Positions 46,849 through 55,209 of a stretch of 64,000 nucleotides of DNA are shown here, in pieces. How positions within the stretch are numbered: position 1 is the stretch's first letter; each line of letters begins with the position of its first letter. Where the stretch lies: NCBI RefSeq assembly GCF_024448895.1, contig NZ_JAMOIC010000024.1, positions 1 to 64,000 of the forward strand, read 5' to 3'. Position numbers and translations under genes: made by a program. A model generated the notes under the pieces. That model was not told the origin of the DNA and ran no database searches. It saw nothing but the letters and a program-made list of their open reading frames with translations. The stretch is from Stutzerimonas stutzeri (lineage in GTDB: Bacteria; Pseudomonadota; Gammaproteobacteria; Pseudomonadales; Pseudomonadaceae).

Positions 46849-47940
46849 TCAACGAGTGCTGGCAACCTGGCGCTGACGCTCGAAGCTCAACTCGCCTTCA
46901 GCCCATTCACGCCACGCCCGCACCTTGCGACGCTCTGCGCCTGCGCGCTCGGCCTGCTGCAGCGCATCAAGACCAGCCTGCCAATGCGCTTGCTCGAGCT
47001 CCAGCTGTGCAACATTCAACCAGAACTTGGCGTTGCCGGACTGCGTCGCCAGATTCCGGTAGATCTGAGCCGCTTCCGACCGCTCCCGCGCTTGCCACCA
47101 CAGCATGCCCAAGCGCTCACGTCGTGTGGCGTCACCGGACAACAGGCGTGAATCGAGCAGGCCCTGCAACAACTTTGCGCCCTGCCAGGGCTGACCAGCA
47201 GCACCAGCCAGCAGCACCAGATTATCCAGCTCGGCCTCGCTGAAACTCAGCCCCTTGGCATGTGCCGCACGCAGGGTCGCAAGCGCTTTATCTTCGTCGC
47301 CCGCCATCTGCTGCAGCCCGGCCAACTGGCGCCAGCTCTTGGCTTGATCCGGATGACGCGCCAGCAGTCTGCTCTGCCAGCGCTCGGCAGTCTCGTAGCG
47401 CTTGAGCTCGGCATTACCAGCGACAAGGAATTGCAGCCAGGTATCCGCAGCGTTGGGGTTGGCCTGGACGTAGCGCTCCGCCAGTGGCAACGCCTTGCTG
47501 TGCTGCCCAAGCCCCTGATAGGCCTGGACCAGCATCTGTAACACCTCTTCACTGGCCTGGGCAGGCGAGCCCAACAGGCTGACGACCTTTGCGTATCGGC
47601 GTTCGATCAGATTGAGCTTGGCCAGATTGAGTCGCTCATTCGCCAGTATCGACTCGTCCAGCTTGCCGCTGGCTACCGCTCTATCGAGTAGCTCGAGCGC
47701 CTGTCGATTATTGCCTTCTGCCCAGGCCAGATAAGCGCGGCTGCGCCATAGCAACGCTTCTTCGGCGCTGCCCGGCTTGGCCTCGGCTTGTTTGAGTGCC
47801 CGGTGCGCAGCGCCGTAGTCGCCTTTTTCCTGAGCGCTTTGGGCGCGCTCCAATGCCTTGAATACAGCTGGATCGATACTCTGCGCAGCATGAGCGGATA
47901 CAGCGAACAACAACGAGATCAGCAACAGCAAACGGGGCAT
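46849..47940 (-). CDS. TPR-repeat periplasmic protein of the tonB operon
   Basis: This 363-aa protein starts at the ATG at 47940 (AAGGAGAACG upstream). Signal peptide MPRLLLLISLLFAVSAHAAQ. The rest is alpha-solenoid with repeated TPR-like pairs, for example AQSAQEKGDYGAAHRALKQAE, QLAGLQQMAGDEDKALATLRA and NVAQLELEQAHWQAGLDALQQ. A TPR protein ends the TonB2-type operon in Vibrio and Pseudomonas as well, where it is needed for function. It probably bridges TonB components or the outer membrane. Last gene of the operon. Confidence 0.8.
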   Translation of the reverse strand: MPRLLLLISLLFAVSAHAAQSIDPAVFKALERAQSAQEKGDYGAAHRALKQAEAKPGSAEEALLWRSRAYLAWAEGNNRQALELLDRAVASGKLDESILANERLNLAKLNLIERRYAKVVSLLGSPAQASEEVLQMLVQAYQGLGQHSKALPLAERYVQANPNAADTWLQFLVAGNAELKRYETAERWQSRLLARHPDQAKSWRQLAGLQQMAGDEDKALATLRAAHAKGLSFSEAELDNLVLLAGAAGQPWQGAKLLQGLLDSRLLSGDATRRERLGMLWWQARERSEAAQIYRNLATQSGNAKFWLNVAQLELEQAHWQAGLDALQQAERAGAERRKVRAWREWAEGELSFERQRQVASTR

Positions 47941-47941
47941 G

Positions 47942-48643
47942 TCAGCGTTCTCCTTGCAGGCGGAAGTGCAGGGTTTTAACGGCTTCGCGTGATACCGCAG
48001 CACCGTTTTCGGTACGCGGCGCAAAGCGCCAGCGAGAGGCAGCGCGGCGAGCTTCGCGGTCGAACACATTAGACGGTGATGCTTCCATCACCCGGATGTT
48101 TTCGACCTTGCCGGCAGCTGTAATGGTGAAAGCAAGCTTGATATGACCCTCGATGCCCCGTTGACGAGCCCGATAGGGATATTCGGGACGGACATCATTG
48201 AGCGGCATGACTTCTTGCTCGGGGCCAGACTGGGACGCCGTCTCGGCTTCCGATGGCGCAGCCGGTGCCGCTGGGGCGGACGCGGCAGTCACGCCGGCGA
48301 GGCTGGGCGCTGGCGCACTGGCGACCGATACACCGGTATCGATGTTCGGTAGCGGAAGATCGAGCTTGGGCAGATTGGCGCTTGGGCTGGCCATGCTGGG
48401 CGTCGGCGGGGTGGGTGTCTGAGGCGTCTTCGGCTGTGGCGGTTGGGGTGCCTGCTGCCGCGAGCGTGTCGAAGTACTCTCTTGGCTGTTGTCCATGCGC
48501 ACGAAGTTGGCGATGGCCACCGGATCATCGGTGACCTCGCTGCGCGGCGGATTGACCATGCTCAGCATCAAGGCAAAAAGCAGCAGCGCCACCACGCAGG
48601 CGGCGACAAAGGACAACCCGACGCGGGTCAGTCCACGAACCAT
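47942..48643 (-). CDS. tonB: TonB protein (TonB2-type, energy transducer)
   Basis: This 233-aa protein starts at the ATG at 48643 (GGGAG upstream), overlapping the exbD stop. It has one N-terminal membrane helix (VGLSFVAACVVALLLFALML), a Pro-rich periplasmic linker (QAPQPPQPKTPQTPTPPTPS, residues about 66-85) and a C-terminal TonB domain (RPEYPYRARQRGIEGHIKLAF then EASPSNVFDREARRAASRWRF). It transmits proton-motive energy from ExbB/ExbD to outer-membrane receptors. The Zur-like box upstream of the operon suggests service to zinc receptors, none of which is in the window. Confidence 0.9.
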   Translation of the reverse strand: MVRGLTRVGLSFVAACVVALLLFALMLSMVNPPRSEVTDDPVAIANFVRMDNSQESTSTRSRQQAPQPPQPKTPQTPTPPTPSMASPSANLPKLDLPLPNIDTGVSVASAPAPSLAGVTAASAPAAPAAPSEAETASQSGPEQEVMPLNDVRPEYPYRARQRGIEGHIKLAFTITAAGKVENIRVMEASPSNVFDREARRAASRWRFAPRTENGAAVSREAVKTLHFRLQGER

Positions 48644-49056
48644 CACTGCGCTCCCGAACTGGCGGCGAGCGCCACGTCCTGGACGCCGGCCAGGCGTGCC
48701 TGATCCATGACCTGGACCACGAGCCCGGTGCGGGCATCCTCATCGGCCTGAACCACGACAGCCCCCTCGGGCTGATCCACACGCATACGTTCGACATGGG
48801 CACGCACGCTACGGACGTCGACGGTCTGCTTGTCGATCCAGACCTGTCCATCCGCAGTCACCGCAATCAGGATGTTGCCCTTGTCCTGGGCGCTAGCAGT
48901 ATCGGCCTGGGGCCGCTGAACCTCGACACCGGACTCCTTGATAAAGGAGCTGGTGACGATGAAAAAGATCAGCATGATGAAGACCACATCAAGCATCGGC
49001 GTCAGGTCGATGCCGGTGTCTTCTTCCTGCTGGTAATGGTGACGACGCATACGCAT
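48643..49056 (-). CDS. exbD: ExbD biopolymer transport protein
   Basis: This 137-aa protein has a single N-terminal membrane helix (MLDVVFIMLIFFIVTSSFI, residues 21-39) preceded by RRHHYQQEEDTGIDLTP, where the essential membrane Asp of the DVVF motif is present. The C-terminal periplasmic domain has QADEDARTGLVVQVMDQARLAG. It forms the proton channel with ExbB and TtpC. The stop overlaps the tonB start. Confidence 0.92.
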   Translation of the reverse strand: MRMRRHHYQQEEDTGIDLTPMLDVVFIMLIFFIVTSSFIKESGVEVQRPQADTASAQDKGNILIAVTADGQVWIDKQTVDVRSVRAHVERMRVDQPEGAVVVQADEDARTGLVVQVMDQARLAGVQDVALAASSGAQ

Positions 49057-49066
49057 CCGTTAATCC

Positions 49067-49612
49067 TCAATCGTGACGCAGCTGGTCAGCCAGCCGGTCG
49101 AGAGCCTGGCGTGAAATACGTTCGAGACGCGCCAGGCTGAACAGTCCAGTAATGGCCAGCACCATGCCAGCCATGGTCGGCAGGGTCGCCTGCCAGACGC
49201 CCGCGGCCATGCCACGGGGGTTGCCGGTGCCGTTGAGCGCCAGCACATCGAAAACCGCGATCATGCCGCTGACGGTGCCAAGCAGGCCTAGCAGCGGATA
49301 CATCGCCACCAGCGTCTTGCTCATTCGCAGCGGGCCGGTCAATTGCTGCTGGGCTTGGGCAAGCCAGGCACTGCGAACCGCACGTTGCCAGCTGCCAGTG
49401 TCGCTGCCCAGTTGGGTCCACGCCTGGCGACGTGCGTCTACCCAACGCGGAAACACCCGCCGCATGAACCAGAGCCGTTCGAATACCATTGTCCAATAGA
49501 GCACGCACAGCGCCGCCAGCGCCCACATAACGGCGCCACCCGCGGCCATGAAGTCGAGCAGCGCATAGGCGCTGTCGACCAGGCTCAGCCAGCGCACATG
49601 CAGATCAGTCAC
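49067..49612 (-). CDS. exbB: ExbB biopolymer transport protein (MotA/TolQ/ExbB family)
   Basis: This 181-aa protein has a GTG start at 49612, overlapping the upstream gene by 8 bp; the next ATG is 22 codons later. Three hydrophobic segments: GGAVMWALAALCVLYWTMVF, TLVAMYPLLGLLGTVSGMIAVF and a C-terminal MAGMVLAITGLFSL. The GLLGTVSGMI motif is diagnostic. It is the short ExbB of the TonB2 type; the longer paralogue upstream is TtpC-like. Confidence 0.9.
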   Translation of the reverse strand: MTDLHVRWLSLVDSAYALLDFMAAGGAVMWALAALCVLYWTMVFERLWFMRRVFPRWVDARRQAWTQLGSDTGSWQRAVRSAWLAQAQQQLTGPLRMSKTLVAMYPLLGLLGTVSGMIAVFDVLALNGTGNPRGMAAGVWQATLPTMAGMVLAITGLFSLARLERISRQALDRLADQLRHD

Positions 49613-50951
49613 GACGTGGCGTCCCCGACAGGTGAAGAGCGATCAGACCGGCGCTTTGCTGCTCGAGTAGCTGAATTAGCGACTTGCTACGGCTGGCCAG
49701 CAGGCTGTGCAGGAACAGCAGCGGGATCGCCACCACCAGACCCAGCACAGTGGTGACCAAGGCTTGCGAGATGCCGTCCGCCATCAGGCGCGAATCGCCG
49801 CCGCCGCTCTGAGTGATCGCCTGGAACGTCACGATCATGCCCGTCACGGTACCCAGCAGGCCTAGCAGTGGCGCAACGGCGCTGAGCAGCTTGAGGAGGG
49901 GCTGGCCGCGTTCAAGTGGCGGCGTCTCTTGCAAAATCGCCTCGTCGAGCCTCAGCTCCAAGGTTTCAAGATCTGACAGTTGAGGCTTGGGACCAAGCAC
50001 ACCGATGATGCGCCCAAGGGGGTTATCGTCACGCGGCTGATTGATCTCGCGAACCTGCCGATTGACCGCGCGGCTGACACCCGCCAGATACACCATGCGC
50101 CAGATCGCGAGCAGCAGACCAATGGCACCCAGGACAAGAATGACCCAGCCGACCAGTCCACCCTGCTGAATCCGATCCCACAGCTGCGGCTGGCGCTGCA
50201 ACTGAGCCAGTAAAGAGCCGCGGCTTGGATCGATCGGCAGAGTGGACAGCGCGTCATTGCTGCTCAGGTAGTCGCTGACCATCCCCACCCCTGCGGGCTG
50301 GCGGCTAGGCGTCACTAACTGGCGGGTATCACTGTCGTAGCGAAGGAAGTTGTCATCGGTGAAGACTGAGAAGTTGCCGACACGCAGCACTGACTGCTCG
50401 CTACGCTGACCGTCGACACCCACTACCGGCAGCTCGACGCGCTGGACTTGTCCACTGGCGGTAAGGTCTTCCAGCAGCGTCATCCAGAAGCTGTCCAGAT
50501 CCTCTGCGGAGGGCAGTGTGCGGCTTTCGGCCAGCGCTTTGAGGCGCTGAAGCCGCTCCGGATACTGCGCATTAAGCAGATTGTCCTGCCACTGGCCGGC
50601 AATGTCGCCGGCACTCTGGCGAACTACGCCGAAGAGTTCTCCGAGATGACCGACTCGTTGCGCCAGGAGCTTCTCCTGTTCTGCCAGCTCGGCTTCCTGG
50701 CTATCAAACTCGGCTTTCAGGCGTTCGGCTTCGGCCTTCTGCTGCTCAAGCGCGGTGTTTGCCCGCGCTAGCAGCTGAGCCTGTTCACTGCGGTTCTGGA
50801 TGAATGCCTGCTCCCGCGATTGCATGGCGCCTACTTCAGCAGCCCGTTCGCTGCGGATCCGTTGCAGCAACTGCTCGGGACTCAAGGGTTCGGCCGCCTG
50901 GACGAATGCAGGCAGCACGCCCATGAGCAGCAACGTCAGCAAACGATTCAT
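49605..50951 (-). CDS. TtpC-like long MotA/TolQ/ExbB protein
   Basis: This 448-aa protein has a signal peptide (MNRLLTLLLMGVLPAFVQAA), a periplasmic coiled coil (residues about 30-95, rich in Glu/Gln/Leu), a middle domain, then a membrane segment (VGWVILVLGAIGLLLAIWRM) and a C-terminal ExbB domain with APLLGLLGTVTGMIVTFQAI. This arrangement matches TtpC, the extra component of Vibrio TonB2 systems. It overlaps the DUF3450 gene by 4 bp and exbB by 8 bp. Confidence 0.88.
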   Translation of the reverse strand: MNRLLTLLLMGVLPAFVQAAEPLSPEQLLQRIRSERAAEVGAMQSREQAFIQNRSEQAQLLARANTALEQQKAEAERLKAEFDSQEAELAEQEKLLAQRVGHLGELFGVVRQSAGDIAGQWQDNLLNAQYPERLQRLKALAESRTLPSAEDLDSFWMTLLEDLTASGQVQRVELPVVGVDGQRSEQSVLRVGNFSVFTDDNFLRYDSDTRQLVTPSRQPAGVGMVSDYLSSNDALSTLPIDPSRGSLLAQLQRQPQLWDRIQQGGLVGWVILVLGAIGLLLAIWRMVYLAGVSRAVNRQVREINQPRDDNPLGRIIGVLGPKPQLSDLETLELRLDEAILQETPPLERGQPLLKLLSAVAPLLGLLGTVTGMIVTFQAITQSGGGDSRLMADGISQALVTTVLGLVVAIPLLFLHSLLASRSKSLIQLLEQQSAGLIALHLSGTPRRD

Positions 50952-51718
50952 TGGACAGCCTCCTTGGCCAAAGTCTTCACTGGCAATTCAAGCCAGGTAG
51001 GCGCCTGCTGTTGTCGGGCAATCGCGATCGCCTTGGTAATTGGACGACGGGCACTGCCGTCCAGGACTTCCCAAGTCCTAGCCTGCGGGTTCCACCATCC
51101 GCTCTCGTGAGCATCGAGGGTCTGGTAATAGAGCATGGTGCGGCCGAGCCGCAGGAATTCGACGCTGCGGCTGCCCCCCTCAGCGGGAAGCTCACCGCGC
51201 CAGGCTTCCAGGGTACGGCCATAGTCACTCTCGATCTGATAAGCCTCGAGGATGCGACGATATTTTTCAGCCAGGCTGACATCAGCGCGCGCCTGCATGT
51301 CCTGCAGACTGGCCAGGCGATCAGCTCTTTCATCAGGAAGGAAAGGCAGATCTGCTGCGATGAACTCTTCAAGCACTTCGATCATGCGACCCATCTGGGG
51401 CGCAACAGCTTCCTGGGTGCGCTCGATACTATCCAGCTGACGCTGAAAACCATCCAGTTCCTTACGCTGCGCTGCGGTGAGCTCGGTCAGCTGCTCGTTG
51501 TAGGCTTCAAGCGCCTCTGCCTGCTGCACTGCATTGCGGTAATCATTGAGCATCTGCCTGGTTGCGTCATCGAGCTGATCGATACGCGCCTGTGAGGCCT
51601 TGGCTTCGGCAGCCAGTCGCTGGCTTTCATCCAGGGCGGCATCAAGTGGAGCAGCTTGTAATGGCAGGCATAACAACAAAAGCACGCTTGCCAGCAAGCG
51701 AGTCGGGTACAGATTCAT
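50948..51718 (-). CDS. DUF3450 periplasmic coiled-coil protein, first gene of the tonB operon
   Basis: This 256-aa protein has a signal peptide (MNLYPTRLLASVLLLLCLPLQ, cleavage near AAPLD, here 21 residues including the final Q) and then a long coiled coil (residues about 30-115). The C-terminal part LRLGRTMLYYQTLDAHESGWWN is the DUF3450 signature. It is always linked with TtpC/ExbBD/TonB2. The ATG lies 38 bp from the Zur-like box. Confidence 0.87.
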   Translation of the reverse strand: MNLYPTRLLASVLLLLCLPLQAAPLDAALDESQRLAAEAKASQARIDQLDDATRQMLNDYRNAVQQAEALEAYNEQLTELTAAQRKELDGFQRQLDSIERTQEAVAPQMGRMIEVLEEFIAADLPFLPDERADRLASLQDMQARADVSLAEKYRRILEAYQIESDYGRTLEAWRGELPAEGGSRSVEFLRLGRTMLYYQTLDAHESGWWNPQARTWEVLDGSARRPITKAIAIARQQQAPTWLELPVKTLAKEAVQ

Positions 51719-51755
51719 GCGGAGCGGACCCTCAGTTCACAGCAGCTTTTAAAGC

Positions 51756-51768
51756 GTTACGTTATAAC
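51756..51768 (-). promoter_or_regulatory. Zur-box-like palindrome upstream of the DUF3450-ttpC-exbBD-tonB operon
   Basis: On the minus strand this reads GTTATAACGTAAC, identical over 13 bases to the box before zrgA (43367-43379). It lies 38 bp upstream of the first ATG of the operon, a normal repressor position. Confidence 0.75.
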
Positions 51769-51910
51769 ACTTTCTGATCTATGTCGCAGTCACGAGGAGA
51801 TGCGGCACCACCAGTCTTGCTACGGCGGATTCAGAAAGAGAAACATTATCATCCGCAACCAAGACACAAAGCAACCTACTCAACGGCTCTGCGCAGCGGG
51901 TGAAGCTTTA

Positions 51911-51924
51911 TTGAGCTGGATCAA
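51911..51924 (+). promoter_or_regulatory. ANR/FNR-box-like site upstream of ompW
   Basis: TTGAG-CTGG-ATCAA differs by one base from the consensus TTGAT-N4-ATCAA. It is centred 77 bp before the ompW ATG, consistent with a class II activation position near -41. OmpW/OprG is under anaerobic control in E. coli and P. aeruginosa (established knowledge). Confidence 0.65.
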
Positions 51925-51994
51925 AATGGCTGCCGGCGAGCGCTCTACCATAGGCCCCACACGCAACAACACCATGTCTGAATGGAGTTCCACC

Positions 51995-52657
51995 ATGCGC
52001 AAGACCCTGTTTACCGCTTCAGTGCTGGCCGTAGCCCTCGCCGCCCCTTTCGCTCAGGCCCATCAGGCTGGTGACGTGATCCTCCGCGCTGGTGCCATTA
52101 CTGTTGATCCACACGAAGATAGCGGTAACGTCAAAATCGGCGGCGCAGGCGTATCCGGCACCGGCGCAACGCTGAACAGTGACACTCAACTTGGCCTGAA
52201 CTTCGCGTACATGGTCAGCGATAACATCGGCATAGAACTGCTGGCCGCCACGCCCTTCAGCCACGAGGTAGGCACGAAGGGCTTGGGCGGCTTGAAACTA
52301 GGCGAGCTTAAGCACCTGCCGCCGACTCTTAGCGTGGTCTATTACCCGTTAGAGAAGAGTTCAGCCTTCCAGCCCTATGTGGGTGCAGGCATCAACTACA
52401 CCTGGTTTTTCGACGACGAATTGTCCAGTGAAGCTGAAGCCGCCGGGTTCCGCGGATTGGATATGAAGGATTCCTGGGGTCTGGCTGCCCAGGCAGGCAT
52501 GGATTACATGCTCACCGATAACATCATGCTTAACGCTCAGGTACGCTACATCGACATCGACACAACCGGCACCACATACGCGGGCTCAACCAAAGTGTCC
52601 GTCGACGTAGATGTCGACCCGTTCGTCTACATGGTCGGCCTGGGCTACAAGTTCTGA
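51995..52657 (+). CDS. ompW: OmpW-family outer membrane protein (OprG)
   Basis: This 220-aa protein starts at the ATG at 51995 (GGAG 8 bp upstream). Signal peptide MRKTLFTASVLAVALAAPFA, cleavage near QAHQAG. The OmpW pattern is clear: AGDVILRAGAITVDPHED, GIELLAATPFSHE, LPPTLSVVYYP and PYVGAGINYTWFFDDE, with a C-terminal Phe (GLGYKF). It is an 8-stranded beta barrel for small hydrophobic molecules. Neighbouring epimerase genes are also next to oprG in P. aeruginosa. Confidence 0.93.
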   Translation: MRKTLFTASVLAVALAAPFAQAHQAGDVILRAGAITVDPHEDSGNVKIGGAGVSGTGATLNSDTQLGLNFAYMVSDNIGIELLAATPFSHEVGTKGLGGLKLGELKHLPPTLSVVYYPLEKSSAFQPYVGAGINYTWFFDDELSSEAEAAGFRGLDMKDSWGLAAQAGMDYMLTDNIMLNAQVRYIDIDTTGTTYAGSTKVSVDVDVDPFVYMVGLGYKF

Positions 52658-52689
52658 GAACACCGGATACGCCGGAATCCAGAAAAGAT

Positions 52690-52715
52690 AAAGGCGCCGA
52701 ACCGGCGCCTTTTCT
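52690..52715. terminator. Terminator between ompW and the convergent epimerase
   Basis: AAAGGCGCCG / CGGCGCCTTT 10-bp stem with loop AAC (52690-52712) followed by TTC. It is symmetrical enough to serve both strands. Confidence 0.88.
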
Positions 52716-52730
52716 ATGCTTGGTAAACGG

Positions 52731-53660
52731 CTACATACCGAGCAATTTCGCCAAACCGCTGCGCATGTCGGTAGGTGGCTCCGGCAAACGATAGCGCTGC
52801 AGCAGGCGAGCGTTATCCGCACGCGAATGACGGATATCTCCCTGACGCGCCGCCTGGTAGCTCACCGCGGGCAATCCGCCGAGCACATCACCGACCGCTT
52901 CCAGCAGCTGGTTCAACGAAGTCGCCTGATTCAGCCCGACATTCACTGCGCCTTCCTGTGTCTCTGATGACTCAAGAGCCTGGACCAGAATCTCGACGAG
53001 ATCTCCAACATAGACGAAGTCTCGGGTTTGCTCACCGTCACCGAACACAGCGATAGGCAAGCCCTTCTGAGCACGCTCGGTGAAAATGCTGATCACCCCC
53101 GAATAGGGCGAGGATGGATCCTGGCGTGGACCATAGATATTGAAGAAGCGAAAGACAGCAGGTTCAAGCCCATGCTGACGCCGATAGAAATCCAGATAGT
53201 GCTCACTGGCCAGCTTGTCTGCCGCATACGGAGTTAATGGCGCCTTCGGGGTATCTTCGCCGATGGGCTCACCCTCACCATTATTCCCATATACCGCCGC
53301 ACTCGATGCGAAGACAACTCGGCGAACGCCGGCATCACGCATCGCCTCACAGAGGTTCAGCGTGCCTACCAGATTGCTCTGGTGCGTGCCAACCGGATCA
53401 TCGACAGAGGCCTGCACCGACGCCACAGCAGCTAAATGCACAACAGCGCGACACCCCTGAACCGCACGCTGGACAGTGTCAGCGTCTGCAACATCACCAA
53501 CGATCAGCTCAACATTCCCTGCGACCGGCAGGTTGCTGCGTTTGCCTGTCGAGAGGTTATCAAGGACTCGAACGGCGTAGCCGCGAGCTACAAGTGCATC
53601 GACCAGATTGGAGCCAATGAAGCCTGCGCCCCCAGTCACCAGAATCGGCAATTCAGCCAT
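52731..53660 (-). CDS. NAD-dependent sugar-nucleotide epimerase/dehydratase (GalE/SDR family)
   Basis: This 309-aa protein starts at the ATG at 53660. Extended SDR: TGGAGFIGSNLVDAL near the N-terminus, SSAAVYG and the catalytic Y-x3-K in YAADKLASE, FRFFNIYGPRQDP. Probably a UDP-glucose/GlcNAc-4-epimerase type enzyme for surface polysaccharide; the substrate is not certain. It overlaps the next upstream gene by 8 bp. PA4068 is the likely orthologue. Confidence 0.87.
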   Translation of the reverse strand: MAELPILVTGGAGFIGSNLVDALVARGYAVRVLDNLSTGKRSNLPVAGNVELIVGDVADADTVQRAVQGCRAVVHLAAVASVQASVDDPVGTHQSNLVGTLNLCEAMRDAGVRRVVFASSAAVYGNNGEGEPIGEDTPKAPLTPYAADKLASEHYLDFYRRQHGLEPAVFRFFNIYGPRQDPSSPYSGVISIFTERAQKGLPIAVFGDGEQTRDFVYVGDLVEILVQALESSETQEGAVNVGLNQATSLNQLLEAVGDVLGGLPAVSYQAARQGDIRHSRADNARLLQRYRLPEPPTDMRSGLAKLLGM

Positions 53661-54537
53661 GACGGTAATAACGCTCCAGCAGGTTGGGCAGGCCGGTGCG
53701 CCAGGCACGCGGTTTGATGCCAAAGGTATTGAATATTTTCTTGCAGGCAAGCACGCCATGCTGCGGCTCATCGGCCGCATCGGTGCACGCGGCATGGGCA
53801 ACGGCCGTCAAGGTCTCGATTTTCAGCTGTCGATGATGTGCAGCCTCAGCCATCAATGCCTGCCCCACCACGAGCGGAGTTGACGCCTCATGACCGCCAT
53901 AGTGATAGGTCCCCCAGAGCGGTGCCTGACAGTCGAGCTGTTTCAATACCGCGAGGATGACCCGAGCCGCATCTTCGACAGGCGTCGGATTACCGCGACG
54001 GTCGTCGGCCAGGGGAATCTCGTCGCTTTGCTCAAGGCGCTGAAGGAAACGCCCCATCAGTCCGCCCGAACTGTCGTCGAGCAACCAGCCGAACCGGAGC
54101 AGGACGTGCCGAGGACAAAGCGCGCGAACACTTTGCTCCATTCGCCAGAGCGCGCGGCTGCGCGCGTCTAGCGGGGCCACCTCATCCTTTTCACTATAGG
54201 CAGTGGTGCGCGCACCATCGAATACCCGATAACTGGATGGCTGCATCAGGACGAATTGATGGTGCTGACAGAGCTCGGCCAACCGCTCTACCGCGCGTTC
54301 CTGTTTGGCAAGCACGGCGTCATCGACGTGACTGCTCTGGAACCAGTCGAAATAGTAAGCAAGGTTGATGACGACATCCGGTCGGTTATCGTCAAGCAAG
54401 TTTGTCAAACTTGGCGCATCCCAACCCTGATCGGGCGGACGCGGGGCGAGGAAGCCGATGTCTTCCTCGGCTCCGAGGCGGATAAGCGCCTGACCCAGGG
54501 CATTACCGCCGCCCAACAGCATCAGGCGCATTCGCAT
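53653..54537 (-). CDS. NAD(P)-dependent sugar-nucleotide-binding protein (RmlD-like SDR)
   Basis: This 294-aa protein starts at the ATG at 54537 (or 54531); the frame is open to 54864, antisense to ssb, which is a shadow. N-terminal LMLLGGGNALGQALIRLG, then QHHQFVLMQPSSYRVFDG, and LLRFGWLLDDSSGGLMGRFL. The Tyr-x3-Lys of active SDRs is poorly conserved (YSEKDE near residue 123), so activity could be altered. It is translationally coupled with the epimerase and shares PA4069 context. Confidence 0.72.
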   Translation of the reverse strand: MRMRLMLLGGGNALGQALIRLGAEEDIGFLAPRPPDQGWDAPSLTNLLDDNRPDVVINLAYYFDWFQSSHVDDAVLAKQERAVERLAELCQHHQFVLMQPSSYRVFDGARTTAYSEKDEVAPLDARSRALWRMEQSVRALCPRHVLLRFGWLLDDSSGGLMGRFLQRLEQSDEIPLADDRRGNPTPVEDAARVILAVLKQLDCQAPLWGTYHYGGHEASTPLVVGQALMAEAAHHRQLKIETLTAVAHAACTDAADEPQHGVLACKKIFNTFGIKPRAWRTGLPNLLERYYRHG

Positions 54538-54547
54538 GGAGTGGACT

Positions 54548-55042
54548 CTAGAACGGAATATCGTCGTCGAAGCTGTCGTAGTCAGGCGCTGGCTGCTGAG
54601 CAGGCTGCGGCTGAGACTGCGGGCGCGACTGCTGTTGCGGCTGGGAGTCACGCTGAGGGCGCGGCTGGGACTGACGTGGCGCGTCATCTGAGCTTCCACC
54701 ACGGCCGCCGAGCAGCTGCATGGTGCCGCCCATGTCCACGACCACCTCAGTGGTGTAGCGCTTGACGCCGTCTTTTTCCCACTCGCGCGTCTGCAGGCGC
54801 CCTTCGATGTAACACTGCGAACCCTTGCGCAGGTACTCACCAGCAATCTCAGCAACCTTGCCAAACAGTACGACGCGGTGCCACTCGGTGCGCTCCTGCT
54901 GCTGTCCTGTTTGCTTGTCCTTCCAACTATCGGTGGTGGCGAGCGTGATGTTGGTCACCGCATTGCCATTGGGCATGTAGCGGGTTTCCGGATCGCCGCC
55001 GACATTGCCGACCAAGATGACTTTGTTCACCCCTCTGGCCAT
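54548..55042 (-). CDS. ssb: Single-stranded DNA-binding protein
   Basis: This 164-aa protein has the OB fold ([39 protein letters not shown]), a Gln/Pro/Ser/Arg-rich linker (residues about 115-150) and the acidic tip DDDIPF that recruits repair and replication proteins. It lies next to an MFS gene and uvrA, the conserved Pseudomonas order. Confidence 0.96.
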   Translation of the reverse strand: MARGVNKVILVGNVGGDPETRYMPNGNAVTNITLATTDSWKDKQTGQQQERTEWHRVVLFGKVAEIAGEYLRKGSQCYIEGRLQTREWEKDGVKRYTTEVVVDMGGTMQLLGGRGGSSDDAPRQSQPRPQRDSQPQQQSRPQSQPQPAQQPAPDYDSFDDDIPF

Positions 55043-55209
55043 GGGTAACTCCTTTAATCAGACATGAATATTGGGTGGGCTCACTGGAGTGCATCCCGAA
55101 AACCGGAAATCGCCGGTGACCGCGAATCTTACCTTACCACCCCATGCCGGCCAACCGGCGCGGGCTCGGATTGATAACAGCGGACGCCCGGTATGGGAAC
55201 AAACCGAGC

